The position numbers and the translations under genes are program-made. Shown in pieces: positions 37,875 through 47,116 of a stretch of 64,000 bases of DNA (within the stretch, counting starts at the first letter, position 1; each line of letters begins with the position of its first letter). Origin of the DNA: Bacillus methanolicus PB1. GTDB lineage: Bacteria > Bacillota > Bacilli > Bacillales > Cytobacillaceae. Location: NCBI RefSeq assembly GCF_000262755.1, contig NZ_AFEU01000001.1, positions 558,001-622,000 of the forward strand, in the 5' to 3' direction. Under the pieces are notes generated by a model. That model was given only the letters and a program-made list of their open reading frames with translations. It was not told the DNA's origin and did not search any database.

Positions 37875-38729
37875 TCACATATTCTTAAGAGATAAAATAC
37901 GCTCTAAATGGTCTTTTTGTTTCTTAATCCCGTCTAAAAGTTCTACGCTTGACTCGACCGATTCAGCCTGGAATTTGCTATCAATAAATAGGTCTTCTTT
38001 TCTAGCTTCTCTGACTTCTTTCAATTCAATCCCAAGCGATTTAGCGCATTTCAGCCAACTGTCATTTATTGTATTCCTTAAGTAGCAACTTTTGATGCTC
38101 TTTTTTTCAAAAATATTAATAATTTTATTAACAGAGTCTTCGATATAGATTGCGTCAAAAACCCATTCGTGCTTTTTTAAAACAGGATGTGCATATTTGC
38201 CAAGCCGGTGAAGAATGGTTTGCTGAAAAATAAATTCTTGGGGTTGCCACGGACCGAATAAAGTGGGAATAAAAACTGATATTATTGATGAATGATGGGT
38301 GAATTTTTTATAGAAATTAAGAAGTTCGTCCATTCCATGTTCTTCTTTTTCTACATCTTTATTTTTTACTAACATTTGAATTGGCCAAAGTATTAAAATT
38401 TCTGATTTAACAAATCGAGGAAATGTTGTATTCCAAAACTGCTCGTCTTTCAATAGTGTTTGGATATTGTTCTTTATAAAATAATCATAAACTGAAATGA
38501 TAATTAATACCGATTTACTCTTCATAAAGTGTTGTTGTTTCCATTCTTCCAAAGTCAATTCGATAAAATTTGCATTCCTTCCTACTTTCATACGCTTTTC
38601 TTCAAGAAAAAAATCTTCCTCTTCAAGGTCTATGTGAATCCCTTCAACCTGATAACCTTTTTCAAGCAAGTTTTCACAAAGACTAAAACCTAAGAACTCG
38701 TATGTTCCAATTATTACTGCCTTGTCCAT
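37875..38729 (-). CDS. yjaV: Rossmann-fold NAD(P)-binding protein (YjaV position)
   Basis: A 284-residue protein beginning MDKAVIIGTYEFLGFSLCENLLEKGYQVEGI, a short-chain dehydrogenase/epimerase-like Rossmann start in which the usual GxxGxxG is eroded to GTYEFLG. The later FGPWQPQEFIFQQ and the EWVFDAIYIEDSVNKIINIFEKK segment resemble extended-SDR sugar epimerases. The catalytic YxxxK is not obvious, so it may bind a nucleotide without classical activity. By position (yjaU-yjaV-med) it is the YjaV orthologue. ATG with AGGGAGG upstream. Confidence 0.75.
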   Translation of the reverse strand: MDKAVIIGTYEFLGFSLCENLLEKGYQVEGIHIDLEEEDFFLEEKRMKVGRNANFIELTLEEWKQQHFMKSKSVLIIISVYDYFIKNNIQTLLKDEQFWNTTFPRFVKSEILILWPIQMLVKNKDVEKEEHGMDELLNFYKKFTHHSSIISVFIPTLFGPWQPQEFIFQQTILHRLGKYAHPVLKKHEWVFDAIYIEDSVNKIINIFEKKSIKSCYLRNTINDSWLKCAKSLGIELKEVREARKEDLFIDSKFQAESVESSVELLDGIKKQKDHLERILSLKNM

Positions 38730-38808
38730 ATTATGCCTCCCTGAAACACGTTCTCTTTATCCTATGCAATATTTACATAAATTATTTCTTTTCAGGGAGT
38801 CCGTAGAA

Positions 38809-39546
38809 TTAAAGGATTTTCTCATGTTCATTCATAAACCTTACAATTTGATTGGCGAGCTGTTGCTGTTTTTCCGGGATTAGGTAGGTTTTCGAAACCG
38901 AATAACCTTCTTTTTCCCATTTTGTAGATAAATCATCTAAAATGTTTCTTTGGGAATAGTTTTGATTTCTTGTCAAAATGTAAATAATTTTCAATGGATG
39001 CCCGGAATGAAGCTCCGGCAAATTCTTGTTCGAAAGAATGATTTTCTCCACTTCTTTTGGTTCTGTTTCATAAGCTCTGGCAAGTTCTTTCATCAGCTTT
39101 TTGTAAAAAAACTTGCGTTCCTTTTCATATTCCAAATAATGAGATAAAGATAGGATCGGATTTAACAAAGTAACCGATCTAATATGTTGTTTTAATTCCT
39201 TTATTAATTTTATAGCTGTTAATGCTCCCATTCCTTCAGCTATAATATGGATTCTGTCATTAATAATTTCCGTCCTCATAATATGGTTGTATAGTCGTTT
39301 CGCCAAATTTACCGCTTTTTGACTTCCCCAGTTCTTCCCATACAAATTCGAATAAAATACAGTATAGCCTTCTTGCTTTAATGTTCGAAGCAATGCCATT
39401 TTTCTTTCATTTTGCATCCAAAAACTGCTTTTCTCATCAACAAAATTACGATCATCTCCAATAATTAGGATACCGAAACCTTTAGGCCTTTCGGGATAAT
39501 GGATAATATTCCATTCGGTATCCAATTGAAAGTTCCGGTGCTCCAT
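38809..39546 (-). CDS. yjaU: Alpha/beta-hydrolase-like protein lacking the catalytic serine (YjaU position)
   Basis: A 245-residue protein with an alpha/beta-hydrolase layout: strand FGILIIGDD and a helix containing KMALLRTLKQEGY. The nucleophile-elbow region HIIAEGMGALTAIKLI follows, then strand VTLLNPIL. The expected G-x-S-x-G is A-E-G-M-G, so the nucleophile Ser is replaced by Gly and the protein is probably not an active hydrolase. ATG at 39546 was chosen with AAGGAG 8 bp upstream; an in-frame GTG at 39555 overlaps that site. It matches yjaU by position, upstream of yjaV. Confidence 0.7.
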   Translation of the reverse strand: MEHRNFQLDTEWNIIHYPERPKGFGILIIGDDRNFVDEKSSFWMQNERKMALLRTLKQEGYTVFYSNLYGKNWGSQKAVNLAKRLYNHIMRTEIINDRIHIIAEGMGALTAIKLIKELKQHIRSVTLLNPILSLSHYLEYEKERKFFYKKLMKELARAYETEPKEVEKIILSNKNLPELHSGHPLKIIYILTRNQNYSQRNILDDLSTKWEKEGYSVSKTYLIPEKQQQLANQIVRFMNEHEKIL

Positions 39547-39749
39547 ATAATACACTCCTTAACAGATTTGGTCATATTAATGTATGAAGATTCATTGTTG
39601 ATGATAGGGTGGATTGCCTAAATTTATAAAAGAAGTGCGTAAAGAAACATATTTTTTTCCGAAAAAAGTGAAATAATAAAATGGCGTTTATTATTTAATA
39701 TTGTTATGATAATATGAAAGTGGACTTTAATTCGCAAGAGGTGAATACG

Positions 39750-39932
39750 ATGCGGTATTTCTGGACATTTTTCTGGACTTTTCTTCTTATTCAAATGTTG
39801 GCTTATGTAACTAGTTCTATGATCGGTACTGAGTTTGATTTAAGAACCGGTTCCATTTTAGCAGTGGCTGCTACAATTTTCATTATTATTGTTCCGCTGA
39901 TTTTGCCGAACGATCCTGTTGAAAAACATTAA
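39750..39932 (+). CDS. yjzD: DUF2929 membrane protein YjzD
   Basis: A 60-residue protein with two membrane segments (RYFWTFFWTFLLIQMLAYVTSS and SILAVAATIFIIIVPLILP) and a short charged tail. It matches the small DUF2929 family represented by B. subtilis YjzD (61 residues) and sits in the same place near yjaU. The ATG giving MRYFWTFFW was chosen for AGAGGTG upstream. It converges on clpB, with a GGGTC-family repeat filling the space from its stop codon onward. Confidence 0.82.
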   Translation: MRYFWTFFWTFLLIQMLAYVTSSMIGTEFDLRTGSILAVAATIFIIIVPLILPNDPVEKH

Positions 39933-39935
39933 AAA

Positions 39936-40037
39936 AGGGCTGACCTCATAAAGGGTCTGACTCTCTCCAACAATAACAATATTCAGAATGGTTTTATTAA
40001 TATTGGAGGGGTCTGGCCCTTTGGTATAAGCCAGCCG
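39936..40037. repeat. GGGTC-family repeat between yjzD and clpB
   Basis: GGGCTGACCTCA (39937-39948), AGGGTCTGACTC (39952-39963), an AT-rich centre, GGAGGGGTCTGGCCC (40005-40019), AGCCAGCC. It fills the 110-bp gap between two convergent stop codons. Right arms have drifted (TCTGGCCC, AGCCAGCC). Confidence 0.75.
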
Positions 40038-40042
40038 CTTTC

Positions 40043-42643
40043 CTACTTAACTTTCAATGTTATTTCTCCATTTTCAACTCCGATTTCTACTATCGTTTGT
40101 TCCTTAATGCTGCCTTTCACTATTTCTCTTGCAAGTTTTGTTTCAACATGATGCTGAATAAACCGTTTAAGCGGTCTCGCTCCATAAATGGGATCAAAAC
40201 CATTTTCGGCGATGTATTCTGTTGCTTCTTTTGTAATTACTAAAAGGATCTCCTTATCATTAAGCCTTTTCTGTAAATCAGAAATGAGTTTTGTTACAAT
40301 TTGTTTTATTTCTTCAAGTTTTAGCGGTTTAAACAATATTATTTCATCAACACGGTTAAGAAATTCCGGACGAAAATGACTGCGCAATTGAGATAACACT
40401 TTATTTTTTGTTTCTTCTGGAATCTCTCCTTCGATATTCGTTCTTTCCAGCAGAAAGGATGAACCGATATTTGAAGTCATAATGATTACCGTATTTTTAA
40501 AATCAACAGTCCGCCCTTGAGAATCAGTAATCCGTCCGTCATCAAGCACTTGCAGAAGGATATTAAACACTTCCGGATGCGCTTTTTCAATCTCATCTAA
40601 CAGGATAACTGAATATGGATTTCTTCTTACGGCTTCTGTTAATTGGCCGCCCTCTTCATACCCTACATATCCCGGCGGAGCACCAATCAACCGGGATACG
40701 GCATGTTTTTCCATATATTCAGACATATCAAGACGAATCATATGGTCTTCCGAATCAAATAATGACTGGGAAAGAGTTTTGGCAAGCTCTGTTTTCCCTA
40801 CACCGGTTGGGCCAAGAAAAATAAACGAACCGATCGGACGGTTTGGATCTTTAATCCCCGCCCTGGCCCGTAAAACGGCATCTGATACAAGGTTTACTGC
40901 TTCATCCTGTCCAATTACTCGCTCGTGTAAAATACTCTCAAGCCGGAGAAGTTTCTCTCTTTCTCCCTCCACTAGCTTTGAGATCGGTATACCCGTCCAA
41001 CGTGAAACAATTTCAGCAATTTCTTCTTCTGTAACTTCTTCTCGCAGCAATCGGCTGCCCCGTTTTTCTTTCTCTTCATTCTCCAGCTCTTTTAATTCTT
41101 TTTCCAATGCAGGAATTTTTCCGTGTCTCAGTTCGGCTGCTTTGTTTAAATCATAATTATTCTCAGCTTCCTCAAGCTCCCTTCGAAGTCTTTCAAGTGT
41201 TTCACGTTTTTTCCGAACTCTTTGAATCGCTTCTTTTTCTAACTGCCACTGAGCTTTCATGGAATTAGCCTTTTCTCTCATTTCCGCTAATTCTTTTTGA
41301 AGAACTTCCAGCCGTTCTTTACTTGCTGCGTCAGTTTCCTTGCTTAATGCAGCCTCTTCAATTTCAAGCTGCATGACTCTTCGCGTTACTTCGTCCAATT
41401 CAGATGGCATCGAGTCAATTTCCGTCCTGATCATGGCACATGCTTCATCAACCAAATCAATTGCCTTATCGGGAAGAAAACGGTCCGTAATATAACGATC
41501 TGAAAGAGCGGCGGCAGCAACGAGTGCCCGATCATGTATATTGACACCATGATGAATTTCAAATCTCTCATTTAGCCCTCTTAAAATTGAAATCGTGTCT
41601 TCGACATTCGGTTCCTGTACAAGCACTGGCTGGAACCTGCGTTCCAGCGCGGGATCCTTTTCAATATATTTCCGGTGCTCGTCAAGAGTTGTTGCTCCGA
41701 TACAATGCAATTCTCCTCTCGCAAGCATCGGTTTCAACATGTTTCCAGCATCCATTGCCCCTTCTGTTTTCCCTGCTCCGACAATCGTATGAAGTTCGTC
41801 AATAAATAAAAGAATGCGCCCTTCACTTTTCTTTATTTCATTTAAGACAGCCTTCAGTCTTTCTTCAAATTCGCCCCGGAATTTGGCACCTGCAATTAAT
41901 GAGCTAATATCGAGAGCAAAAATAGTTTTATCCTTCAATCCCTCTGGAACATCTTTTCGAACGATCCGCTGTGCGAGCCCTTCAACAATCGCAGTTTTTC
42001 CTACTCCCGGTTCGCCGATTAAAACAGGATTGTTTTTCGTTTTTCTTGAGAGGATCCGAATTACATTTCTAATTTCACTGTCTCTTCCGATAACTGGGTC
42101 AATTTTTCCTTCTTTTACTTCCGCTACTAAATCTCTTCCATATTTTTTTAATGCTTCATAGGTAGATTCCGGGTTTTGCGTTGTCACTCTCTGATTCCCC
42201 CTAATTTCTTTAATTGCCTCTATTGCTGATTGATTTGTGACCCGAAAATCTTTTAGCACTTGCCCTGCTGCTGACAGATCTGTATTTATAGCAGCAAGAA
42301 GGATATGTTCAACAGACAAATATTCATCTTTAAACGTTTTCATCCGGGACTCAGCTTCTGCCAACACCTTTTGTAATACAGGAGTGATATAAATTTTTCC
42401 ATTTTCAACACCGCTCCCTATTATTTGCGGCTTTTTTGCTAATAAACTTTCGAGTCTGTTCTTAAAATCGTTTGCAGAAAGTTGCAGTTTTTCAAAAATA
42501 GAATGAATTAGGCTATTCTCATCTTCCAATAGAGCTAAAAATATATGCACATCATCAATTTCCTGATGATGATTTTGAATCGCCATTGTTTGAGCACGAA
42601 AAAAAGCCTCTTGCATCCGTTCAGTCATGCGATTAATATCCAA
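40043..42643 (-). CDS. clpB: ATP-dependent chaperone ClpB
   Basis: Disaggregase that works with DnaK to rescue aggregated proteins; cytoplasmic hexamer. The 866-residue product has the ClpN repeats (about 1-145), first AAA+ module with GEPGVGKT, a long coiled middle domain (about 405-525) and second AAA+ module with [12 protein letters not shown]. It has no ClpP-docking IGF/L loop signature that I could see. The TTG start (MDINRMTER) has AGGAGGTG 5 bp upstream; 11 codons of the longer frame are discarded. A CtsR operator lies immediately upstream. B. subtilis lacks clpB, so this is a difference from the model gene order. Confidence 0.96.
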   Translation of the reverse strand: MDINRMTERMQEAFFRAQTMAIQNHHQEIDDVHIFLALLEDENSLIHSIFEKLQLSANDFKNRLESLLAKKPQIIGSGVENGKIYITPVLQKVLAEAESRMKTFKDEYLSVEHILLAAINTDLSAAGQVLKDFRVTNQSAIEAIKEIRGNQRVTTQNPESTYEALKKYGRDLVAEVKEGKIDPVIGRDSEIRNVIRILSRKTKNNPVLIGEPGVGKTAIVEGLAQRIVRKDVPEGLKDKTIFALDISSLIAGAKFRGEFEERLKAVLNEIKKSEGRILLFIDELHTIVGAGKTEGAMDAGNMLKPMLARGELHCIGATTLDEHRKYIEKDPALERRFQPVLVQEPNVEDTISILRGLNERFEIHHGVNIHDRALVAAAALSDRYITDRFLPDKAIDLVDEACAMIRTEIDSMPSELDEVTRRVMQLEIEEAALSKETDAASKERLEVLQKELAEMREKANSMKAQWQLEKEAIQRVRKKRETLERLRRELEEAENNYDLNKAAELRHGKIPALEKELKELENEEKEKRGSRLLREEVTEEEIAEIVSRWTGIPISKLVEGEREKLLRLESILHERVIGQDEAVNLVSDAVLRARAGIKDPNRPIGSFIFLGPTGVGKTELAKTLSQSLFDSEDHMIRLDMSEYMEKHAVSRLIGAPPGYVGYEEGGQLTEAVRRNPYSVILLDEIEKAHPEVFNILLQVLDDGRITDSQGRTVDFKNTVIIMTSNIGSSFLLERTNIEGEIPEETKNKVLSQLRSHFRPEFLNRVDEIILFKPLKLEEIKQIVTKLISDLQKRLNDKEILLVITKEATEYIAENGFDPIYGARPLKRFIQHHVETKLAREIVKGSIKEQTIVEIGVENGEITLKVK

Positions 42644-42657
42644 GGATGCACCTCCTA

Positions 42658-42713
42658 TCTGACCTTTTTTGACCATTAACTATATTATAAAAACAACTTT
42701 TTACATATGTAAA
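42658..42713 (-). promoter_or_regulatory. clpB promoter with CtsR operator
   Basis: On the minus strand GGTCAAA-AAA-GGTCAGA (42658-42674) is the tandem heptad recognised by CtsR, the class III heat-shock repressor. It lies 15 bp before the TTG start. Upstream, TTTACA (42708-42713), 18 bp, TATAAT (42684-42689) form a sigma-A promoter. The -35 abuts the yjzC terminator stem. Confidence 0.85.
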
Positions 42714-42744
42714 GCCACCCGCATTGGATGGCTGAAAAAAATTT
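42711..42744 (-). terminator. Terminator-like hairpin after yjzC
   Basis: Arms AGCCACCC (42713-42720) and GGATGGCT (42726-42733), 8 bp with one G-U pair. It lies 11 bp past the yjzC stop and overlaps the clpB -35 element, packing terminator and promoter together. Confidence 0.55.
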
Positions 42745-42924
42745 TTAAGGTTTTCGTTGATATGTCCAAATACGATTATGGTTTGACGTTTCCGGAAATC
42801 GATCTCCGGCTTTTAGCTTTAATTGCTGCGGATTTTTTACATTGCTCCCTGTTTCACCGATTTCTATATAGATTCCATTATTGGGAGCTTTTTGGCCTGG
42901 ACGGAAATGACGGTTTTGTCCCAT
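42745..42924 (-). CDS. yjzC: YjzC family protein
   Basis: A 59-residue basic, soluble protein: MGQNRHFRPGQKAPNNG at the start and GETGSNVKNPQQ, KAGDRFPETSN and WTYQRKP towards the end. It matches the YjzC family in length and in the N-terminal RPGQKAPNNG and C-terminal GDRFPE-x-SN motifs, and lies between argF and clpB as expected. ATG with AAAGGAGG 8 bp upstream. Function unknown; in B. subtilis it is a small conserved protein of the same region. It is short enough to be missed by length-filtered gene calling. Confidence 0.9.
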   Translation of the reverse strand: MGQNRHFRPGQKAPNNGIYIEIGETGSNVKNPQQLKLKAGDRFPETSNHNRIWTYQRKP

Positions 42925-43005
42925 TGCGTTAAACCTCCTTTTGCCTTTCTCATGTTTATTATTTTCATTGATATCCTAGTTCATTCTCTGGACTGTTTTT
43001 CCTTC

Positions 43006-43050
43006 CTAAAAAATAATCCAGGCCTGCTCAACGAACGAGAAGGCCTGGTT
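43006..43050 (-). terminator. Intrinsic terminator of the arginine operon
   Basis: Arms CCAGGCCT (43018-43025) and AGGCCTGG (43041-43048). On the minus strand they are followed by ATTATTTTTT. It begins 5 bp past the argF stop. Confidence 0.85.
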
Positions 43051-43052
43051 TG

Positions 43053-44006
43053 TTATTTCAATATTTCCGCCAATAACGCTTTTTGGACATGCAGCCTGTT
43101 GCCGGCCTGCTGAAAAACAGCTGAATGGCTTCCATCAATAATTTCTGCGGTAACTTCCTCTCCCCTGTGAGCCGGCAGGCAATGTAAAAACAGAAAATCG
43201 TCTTTTGCGTTTTTTACAAGCTGCTCATTAACTTGAAAATCTTTGAATACCTTTAATCTTTGCTGATTTTCCTGTTCCTGTCCCATACTTGTCCAAACAT
43301 CAGAATAAAGAATGTCCGCTTCTATGACAGCTTCGTATGGATCGTTTAAAATGTGAACCTGGGAGCCATTTTCAAATGCTGCCGCCTTCGCGAGTGAAAC
43401 AACCTTTGAATCAGGTTCGTAGCCAGGAGGACTGGCAACTGTAACATCGATGCCCATTTTGGAAGCACCGATCAACAAAGAGTGGGCAACATTGTTGCCG
43501 TCTCCAATATAGACAAGCTTTAAGCCTTTAAAAGTTCCTTTAACCTCCTGAATCGTTAACAGATCAGCCAAAACCTGGCATGGGTGTGACAAATCTGTAA
43601 GGCCATTGATGACAGGAATATCAGCATGATAAGCCAATTCTTCCACGATCGAATGTGAAAAAGTTCGGATCATAATTGCATCTACGTATTGAGATAAAAC
43701 TTTGGCTGTATCTGCAATCGGTTCTCCTCTGCCAAGCTGCAAATCATTGCTATTTAAGTATAACGCATGGCCTCCGAGCTGCAGCATCCCGGCTTCGAAA
43801 GAGACGCGTGTTCTTGTCGACGGTTTTTCAAATATCATCCCAAGGATTTTCCCATTTAGTAAAGAAGAAAATTGTTCTGGTGCATTTTTCATTTGTTTTG
43901 CTTTTTTAAGCAGAGCTTCGATCGTGCCTGCAGAATGATCAGCTAAAGATAAGAAATCCTTTCCCTTTAAATCCGACTTAATTGGATTTGCTTGAATTGA
44001 CATCAT
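43053..44006 (-). CDS. argF: Ornithine carbamoyltransferase
   Basis: Makes citrulline from ornithine and carbamoyl phosphate, the product of the carA-carB enzyme encoded just upstream. Motifs: carbamoyl-phosphate site KPSTRTR (61-67), HPCQ (141-144) and ornithine-binding HCLPAHRGEE. About 317 residues when started at the ATG that overlaps the carB stop (ATGA), with AAAGGATG upstream. It is the last gene of argCJBD-carAB-argF and is followed by a strong terminator. Confidence 0.97.
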   Translation of the reverse strand: MMSIQANPIKSDLKGKDFLSLADHSAGTIEALLKKAKQMKNAPEQFSSLLNGKILGMIFEKPSTRTRVSFEAGMLQLGGHALYLNSNDLQLGRGEPIADTAKVLSQYVDAIMIRTFSHSIVEELAYHADIPVINGLTDLSHPCQVLADLLTIQEVKGTFKGLKLVYIGDGNNVAHSLLIGASKMGIDVTVASPPGYEPDSKVVSLAKAAAFENGSQVHILNDPYEAVIEADILYSDVWTSMGQEQENQQRLKVFKDFQVNEQLVKNAKDDFLFLHCLPAHRGEEVTAEIIDGSHSAVFQQAGNRLHVQKALLAEILK

Positions 44007-47000
44007 ACTATTGTCACATCCTTTATTCCGTTTTCGTGCCATTCATTAATAGAAGTTACTTGCAAATTCGTTGCCTTCAATGCTTCGAAGAAGGCTATCA
44101 ATGTTTCTTTTTCGCTGAAAGATGGAATCCTGTTTTTTGTCGCAATTTCTCTCAGTTTTTGGTCTTCAAGAGATTCATTTGTACTATAAAACGCGAGTAC
44201 TCCGGATTGAAAATCATTATTCTGCAACTCGTTTGCTTGCTTAAGTTCAATTCCAAGACTTTCAGCAAATGGACGGAGTTCAGAAAGATTTTCCACGTTC
44301 CCGCAAATAATTCGGTTTTTCTTCGATCTTTCTTTTAAAACCGGATAAAACACTTTTCTTAATGCTCCTTCTAAATCTCGTGCAAGGCAAATTCCTTCAC
44401 CCGTAGATTTCATTTCAGGCCCAACTTTCGGGTCGAGTCCGTTTAAAGCAAAGTTTGAAAAAACCGGATACTTGATGCAATGGAAAGGAGCTGTTTCCAT
44501 GCTAAGATTTGTTTCCGACAAAGTGTATTTCCCAAGCAATATTTTTGTCGCAATTTGGATCAATGGCACGCCTGTAACTTTGCTGACGATCGGTACGGTC
44601 CTGCTTGCACGCGGATTCACTTCCAGGACGTAAACATCATCACCGTCAATAATATATTGAATGTTCATGACACCTTTATATTTAAGCTCTTGGACAATTG
44701 TTTCTGCATATTTCAGCATCTTTTCTTTAGCAATGGATGAGAGATTTTTTGCAGGAAGGACAGACATGCTGTCACCCGAATGGACGCCTGTTTTTTCAAT
44801 ATGTTCCATAATTGTCGGCACTAAAATATTTTCTCCGTCAGCTGCTAAATCAATTTCTGCTTCTTTTGCGTGCAAAAATTGATCCACCAAAATAGGGAAA
44901 GAAATATCCGTTCTTTGCAGGAACAATTTCAAATCAATGTCATTTCTAATGATTTCCATCCCTTTGCCCCCGATTACGTAAGAAGGGCGCAAAAGTACTG
45001 GATAGCCGATTTCTTTTACCTTTTCCGGCAATACCTCCAAACTGTATGCAATATCACCATTGATATGGGGGATATTAACTCGATCAAGCAACTCGTAAAA
45101 ACGTTCCCTGTCCTCCAATACATCAATTGTGTCAGAATTTGTACCGAGAAGCTCTACACCATAATCTTCAAGCTCTTTCGCCAAGTTTAGTGCAGTTTGT
45201 CCCCCGAATTGAACAATAACTTTGGAAATACCTTCGGATTCAATAATGTTTAAGATATCTTCAAGAATTAAAGGTTCAAAATAAAGTCGATCTGCCGTTG
45301 CAAAATCAGTACTAACTGTTTCCGGGTTATTGTTCACCATTATGGTTTCAATATTTTCCTGCTTTAATGCAAAAACGCCATGGACAGAGCAATAATCAAA
45401 TTCAACGCCCTGGCCGATGCGGATCGGACCGCTGCCAATAATAAGCACTTTTCTTTTATTAGAAGGCAATTGTTCATCTTCGCCAAAATAGGTTGAATAA
45501 AAGTAGTTTGAATTTGCTTTAAATTCAGCCGCACACGTATCAACCATTTTATAAACTGGTAATATTCCGAATTCTTTTCGTTTTTGCCTGATCTCTTTCT
45601 CCGTTACGTTCCATTCGTTCGCTAAAAACCTGTCACTAAAACCTTTTTCTTTAAAGAGAGCGAGTTGTTCCTTTGAAACAGTCTTAATAGTCACCGACTT
45701 GATTTGTGTTTCAAGGTCGATCAGCCGTTTAAAACAATGTAAAAAGAACAAGTCAATTTTCGTTGCTTTATAGATTTCTTCCAACTTAAAACCTCTGCGA
45801 ATGCATTCCAAAACAACGAAGAACCGTTCATCTGTTTGTCCGTTTAAAATTTCTGCCAATTGCTCTTCTGACTTAAGTTCCAGTCCCGGAAGCTTTAAGT
45901 CGGAATTGTTTATTTCAAGAGAATGAAGAGCTTTTAATAATGCACGCTCAAGATTTCTGTCGATTCCCATTACTTCACCGGTTGCTTTCATTTGTGTCCC
46001 GAGTTTTCGATTTATGTTCGGGAACTTGTCAAACGGCCATTTTGGAAATTTAACAACTACATAATCAAGAGCTGGTTCAAAGCTTGCATATGTGTCCCCG
46101 GTTACCGGATTAATCAATTCTGATAATGTATAGCTGACTGCAAGCTTAGCTGCCATTCTTGCAATCGGATACCCTGTCGCCTTTGAAGCGAGTGCCGAAG
46201 AACGGCTTACGCGAGGATTGACTTCAATTAAATAGTATTGCTTGCTTTTTGGATCAAGAGCGAATTGGATATTACATCCTCCGATTATTTCCAGTGCTGA
46301 AATAATTTTGATCGCTGTTGACCGAAGCATATGATACTCGTCATCCGTTAATGTTTGGGACGGAGCAACGACGATTGAGTCGCCTGTATGAATGCCGACC
46401 GGATCAATATTTTCCATATTGCAAATCGTTATGCACGTGCCGCTTGAGTCTCTCATCACTTCATACTCAATTTCTTTATACCCGGCAATACTTTTTTCAA
46501 CGAGGCATTGCCCGATTGGACTTTCATTGAGTCCTCTTGTTATGAGAGCAGAAAGCTCCTTCATATCTCCGGCAATACCCCCGCCAGATCCTCCCAGCGT
46601 GTAGGCCGGACGGACAATGATAGGAAATCCGATTTCTTCCGCAAACTGGAAAGCCTCTTCAGCTTTATGAACAATTTTGCTTTCCGGAACAGGTTCCCCC
46701 AGGTCTTTCATTAATTGCCTGAAGGCATCTCTGTCTTCACCTTTTTTTATTGACTCAATCGATGTGCCAAGTAATTTCACCTGATATTTATCAAGAACTC
46801 CGTTTTCACTCAACTGGAAGGCTAAATTTAATCCAGTTTGTCCCCCCAGCGTTGCAAGGAGTCCATCCGGTCGTTCTTTTTCAATGATTTTTTCCAATAC
46901 ATCTGCCGTAAGCGGTTCAAAATAGATTGAATCAGCAAACGTATGATCTGTCATAATGGTTGCAGGATTATTGTTCACAAGTATTACCCTGTAACCCTCC

Positions 47001-47116
47001 TCTTTAAGGGCAAGGCATGCTTGTGTCCCTGCATAATCAAATTCTGCGGCCTGGCCGATGACGATCGGACCGGACCCGATTACGAGTATTGACTTAATAG
47101 TGTGATCTTTAGGCAT
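44003..47116 (-). CDS. carB: Carbamoyl-phosphate synthase large subunit, arginine-specific
   Basis: Large synthetase subunit that makes carbamoyl phosphate for arginine synthesis, 1037 residues. Two homologous ATP-grasp halves start IGSGPIVIGQAAEFDYAGTQA and IGSGPIRIGQGVEFDYCSVH, each with NNNPxT and ATP-grasp motifs. An allosteric C-terminal domain begins around residue 935. The ATG giving MPKDHTIKS was chosen; it overlaps the end of carA by 8 bp with GGGAGAG upstream, and 51 codons of the longer frame lie inside carA. The length is nearer to the B. subtilis arginine enzyme than to PyrAB, consistent with its operon. Confidence 0.97.
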   Translation of the reverse strand: MPKDHTIKSILVIGSGPIVIGQAAEFDYAGTQACLALKEEGYRVILVNNNPATIMTDHTFADSIYFEPLTADVLEKIIEKERPDGLLATLGGQTGLNLAFQLSENGVLDKYQVKLLGTSIESIKKGEDRDAFRQLMKDLGEPVPESKIVHKAEEAFQFAEEIGFPIIVRPAYTLGGSGGGIAGDMKELSALITRGLNESPIGQCLVEKSIAGYKEIEYEVMRDSSGTCITICNMENIDPVGIHTGDSIVVAPSQTLTDDEYHMLRSTAIKIISALEIIGGCNIQFALDPKSKQYYLIEVNPRVSRSSALASKATGYPIARMAAKLAVSYTLSELINPVTGDTYASFEPALDYVVVKFPKWPFDKFPNINRKLGTQMKATGEVMGIDRNLERALLKALHSLEINNSDLKLPGLELKSEEQLAEILNGQTDERFFVVLECIRRGFKLEEIYKATKIDLFFLHCFKRLIDLETQIKSVTIKTVSKEQLALFKEKGFSDRFLANEWNVTEKEIRQKRKEFGILPVYKMVDTCAAEFKANSNYFYSTYFGEDEQLPSNKRKVLIIGSGPIRIGQGVEFDYCSVHGVFALKQENIETIMVNNNPETVSTDFATADRLYFEPLILEDILNIIESEGISKVIVQFGGQTALNLAKELEDYGVELLGTNSDTIDVLEDRERFYELLDRVNIPHINGDIAYSLEVLPEKVKEIGYPVLLRPSYVIGGKGMEIIRNDIDLKLFLQRTDISFPILVDQFLHAKEAEIDLAADGENILVPTIMEHIEKTGVHSGDSMSVLPAKNLSSIAKEKMLKYAETIVQELKYKGVMNIQYIIDGDDVYVLEVNPRASRTVPIVSKVTGVPLIQIATKILLGKYTLSETNLSMETAPFHCIKYPVFSNFALNGLDPKVGPEMKSTGEGICLARDLEGALRKVFYPVLKERSKKNRIICGNVENLSELRPFAESLGIELKQANELQNNDFQSGVLAFYSTNESLEDQKLREIATKNRIPSFSEKETLIAFFEALKATNLQVTSINEWHENGIKDVTIV

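Noticed and set aside
42669-42932. An 87-codon + strand frame
   Set aside because: Antisense to yjzC, whose minus-strand sequence and AAAGGAGG site are convincing.
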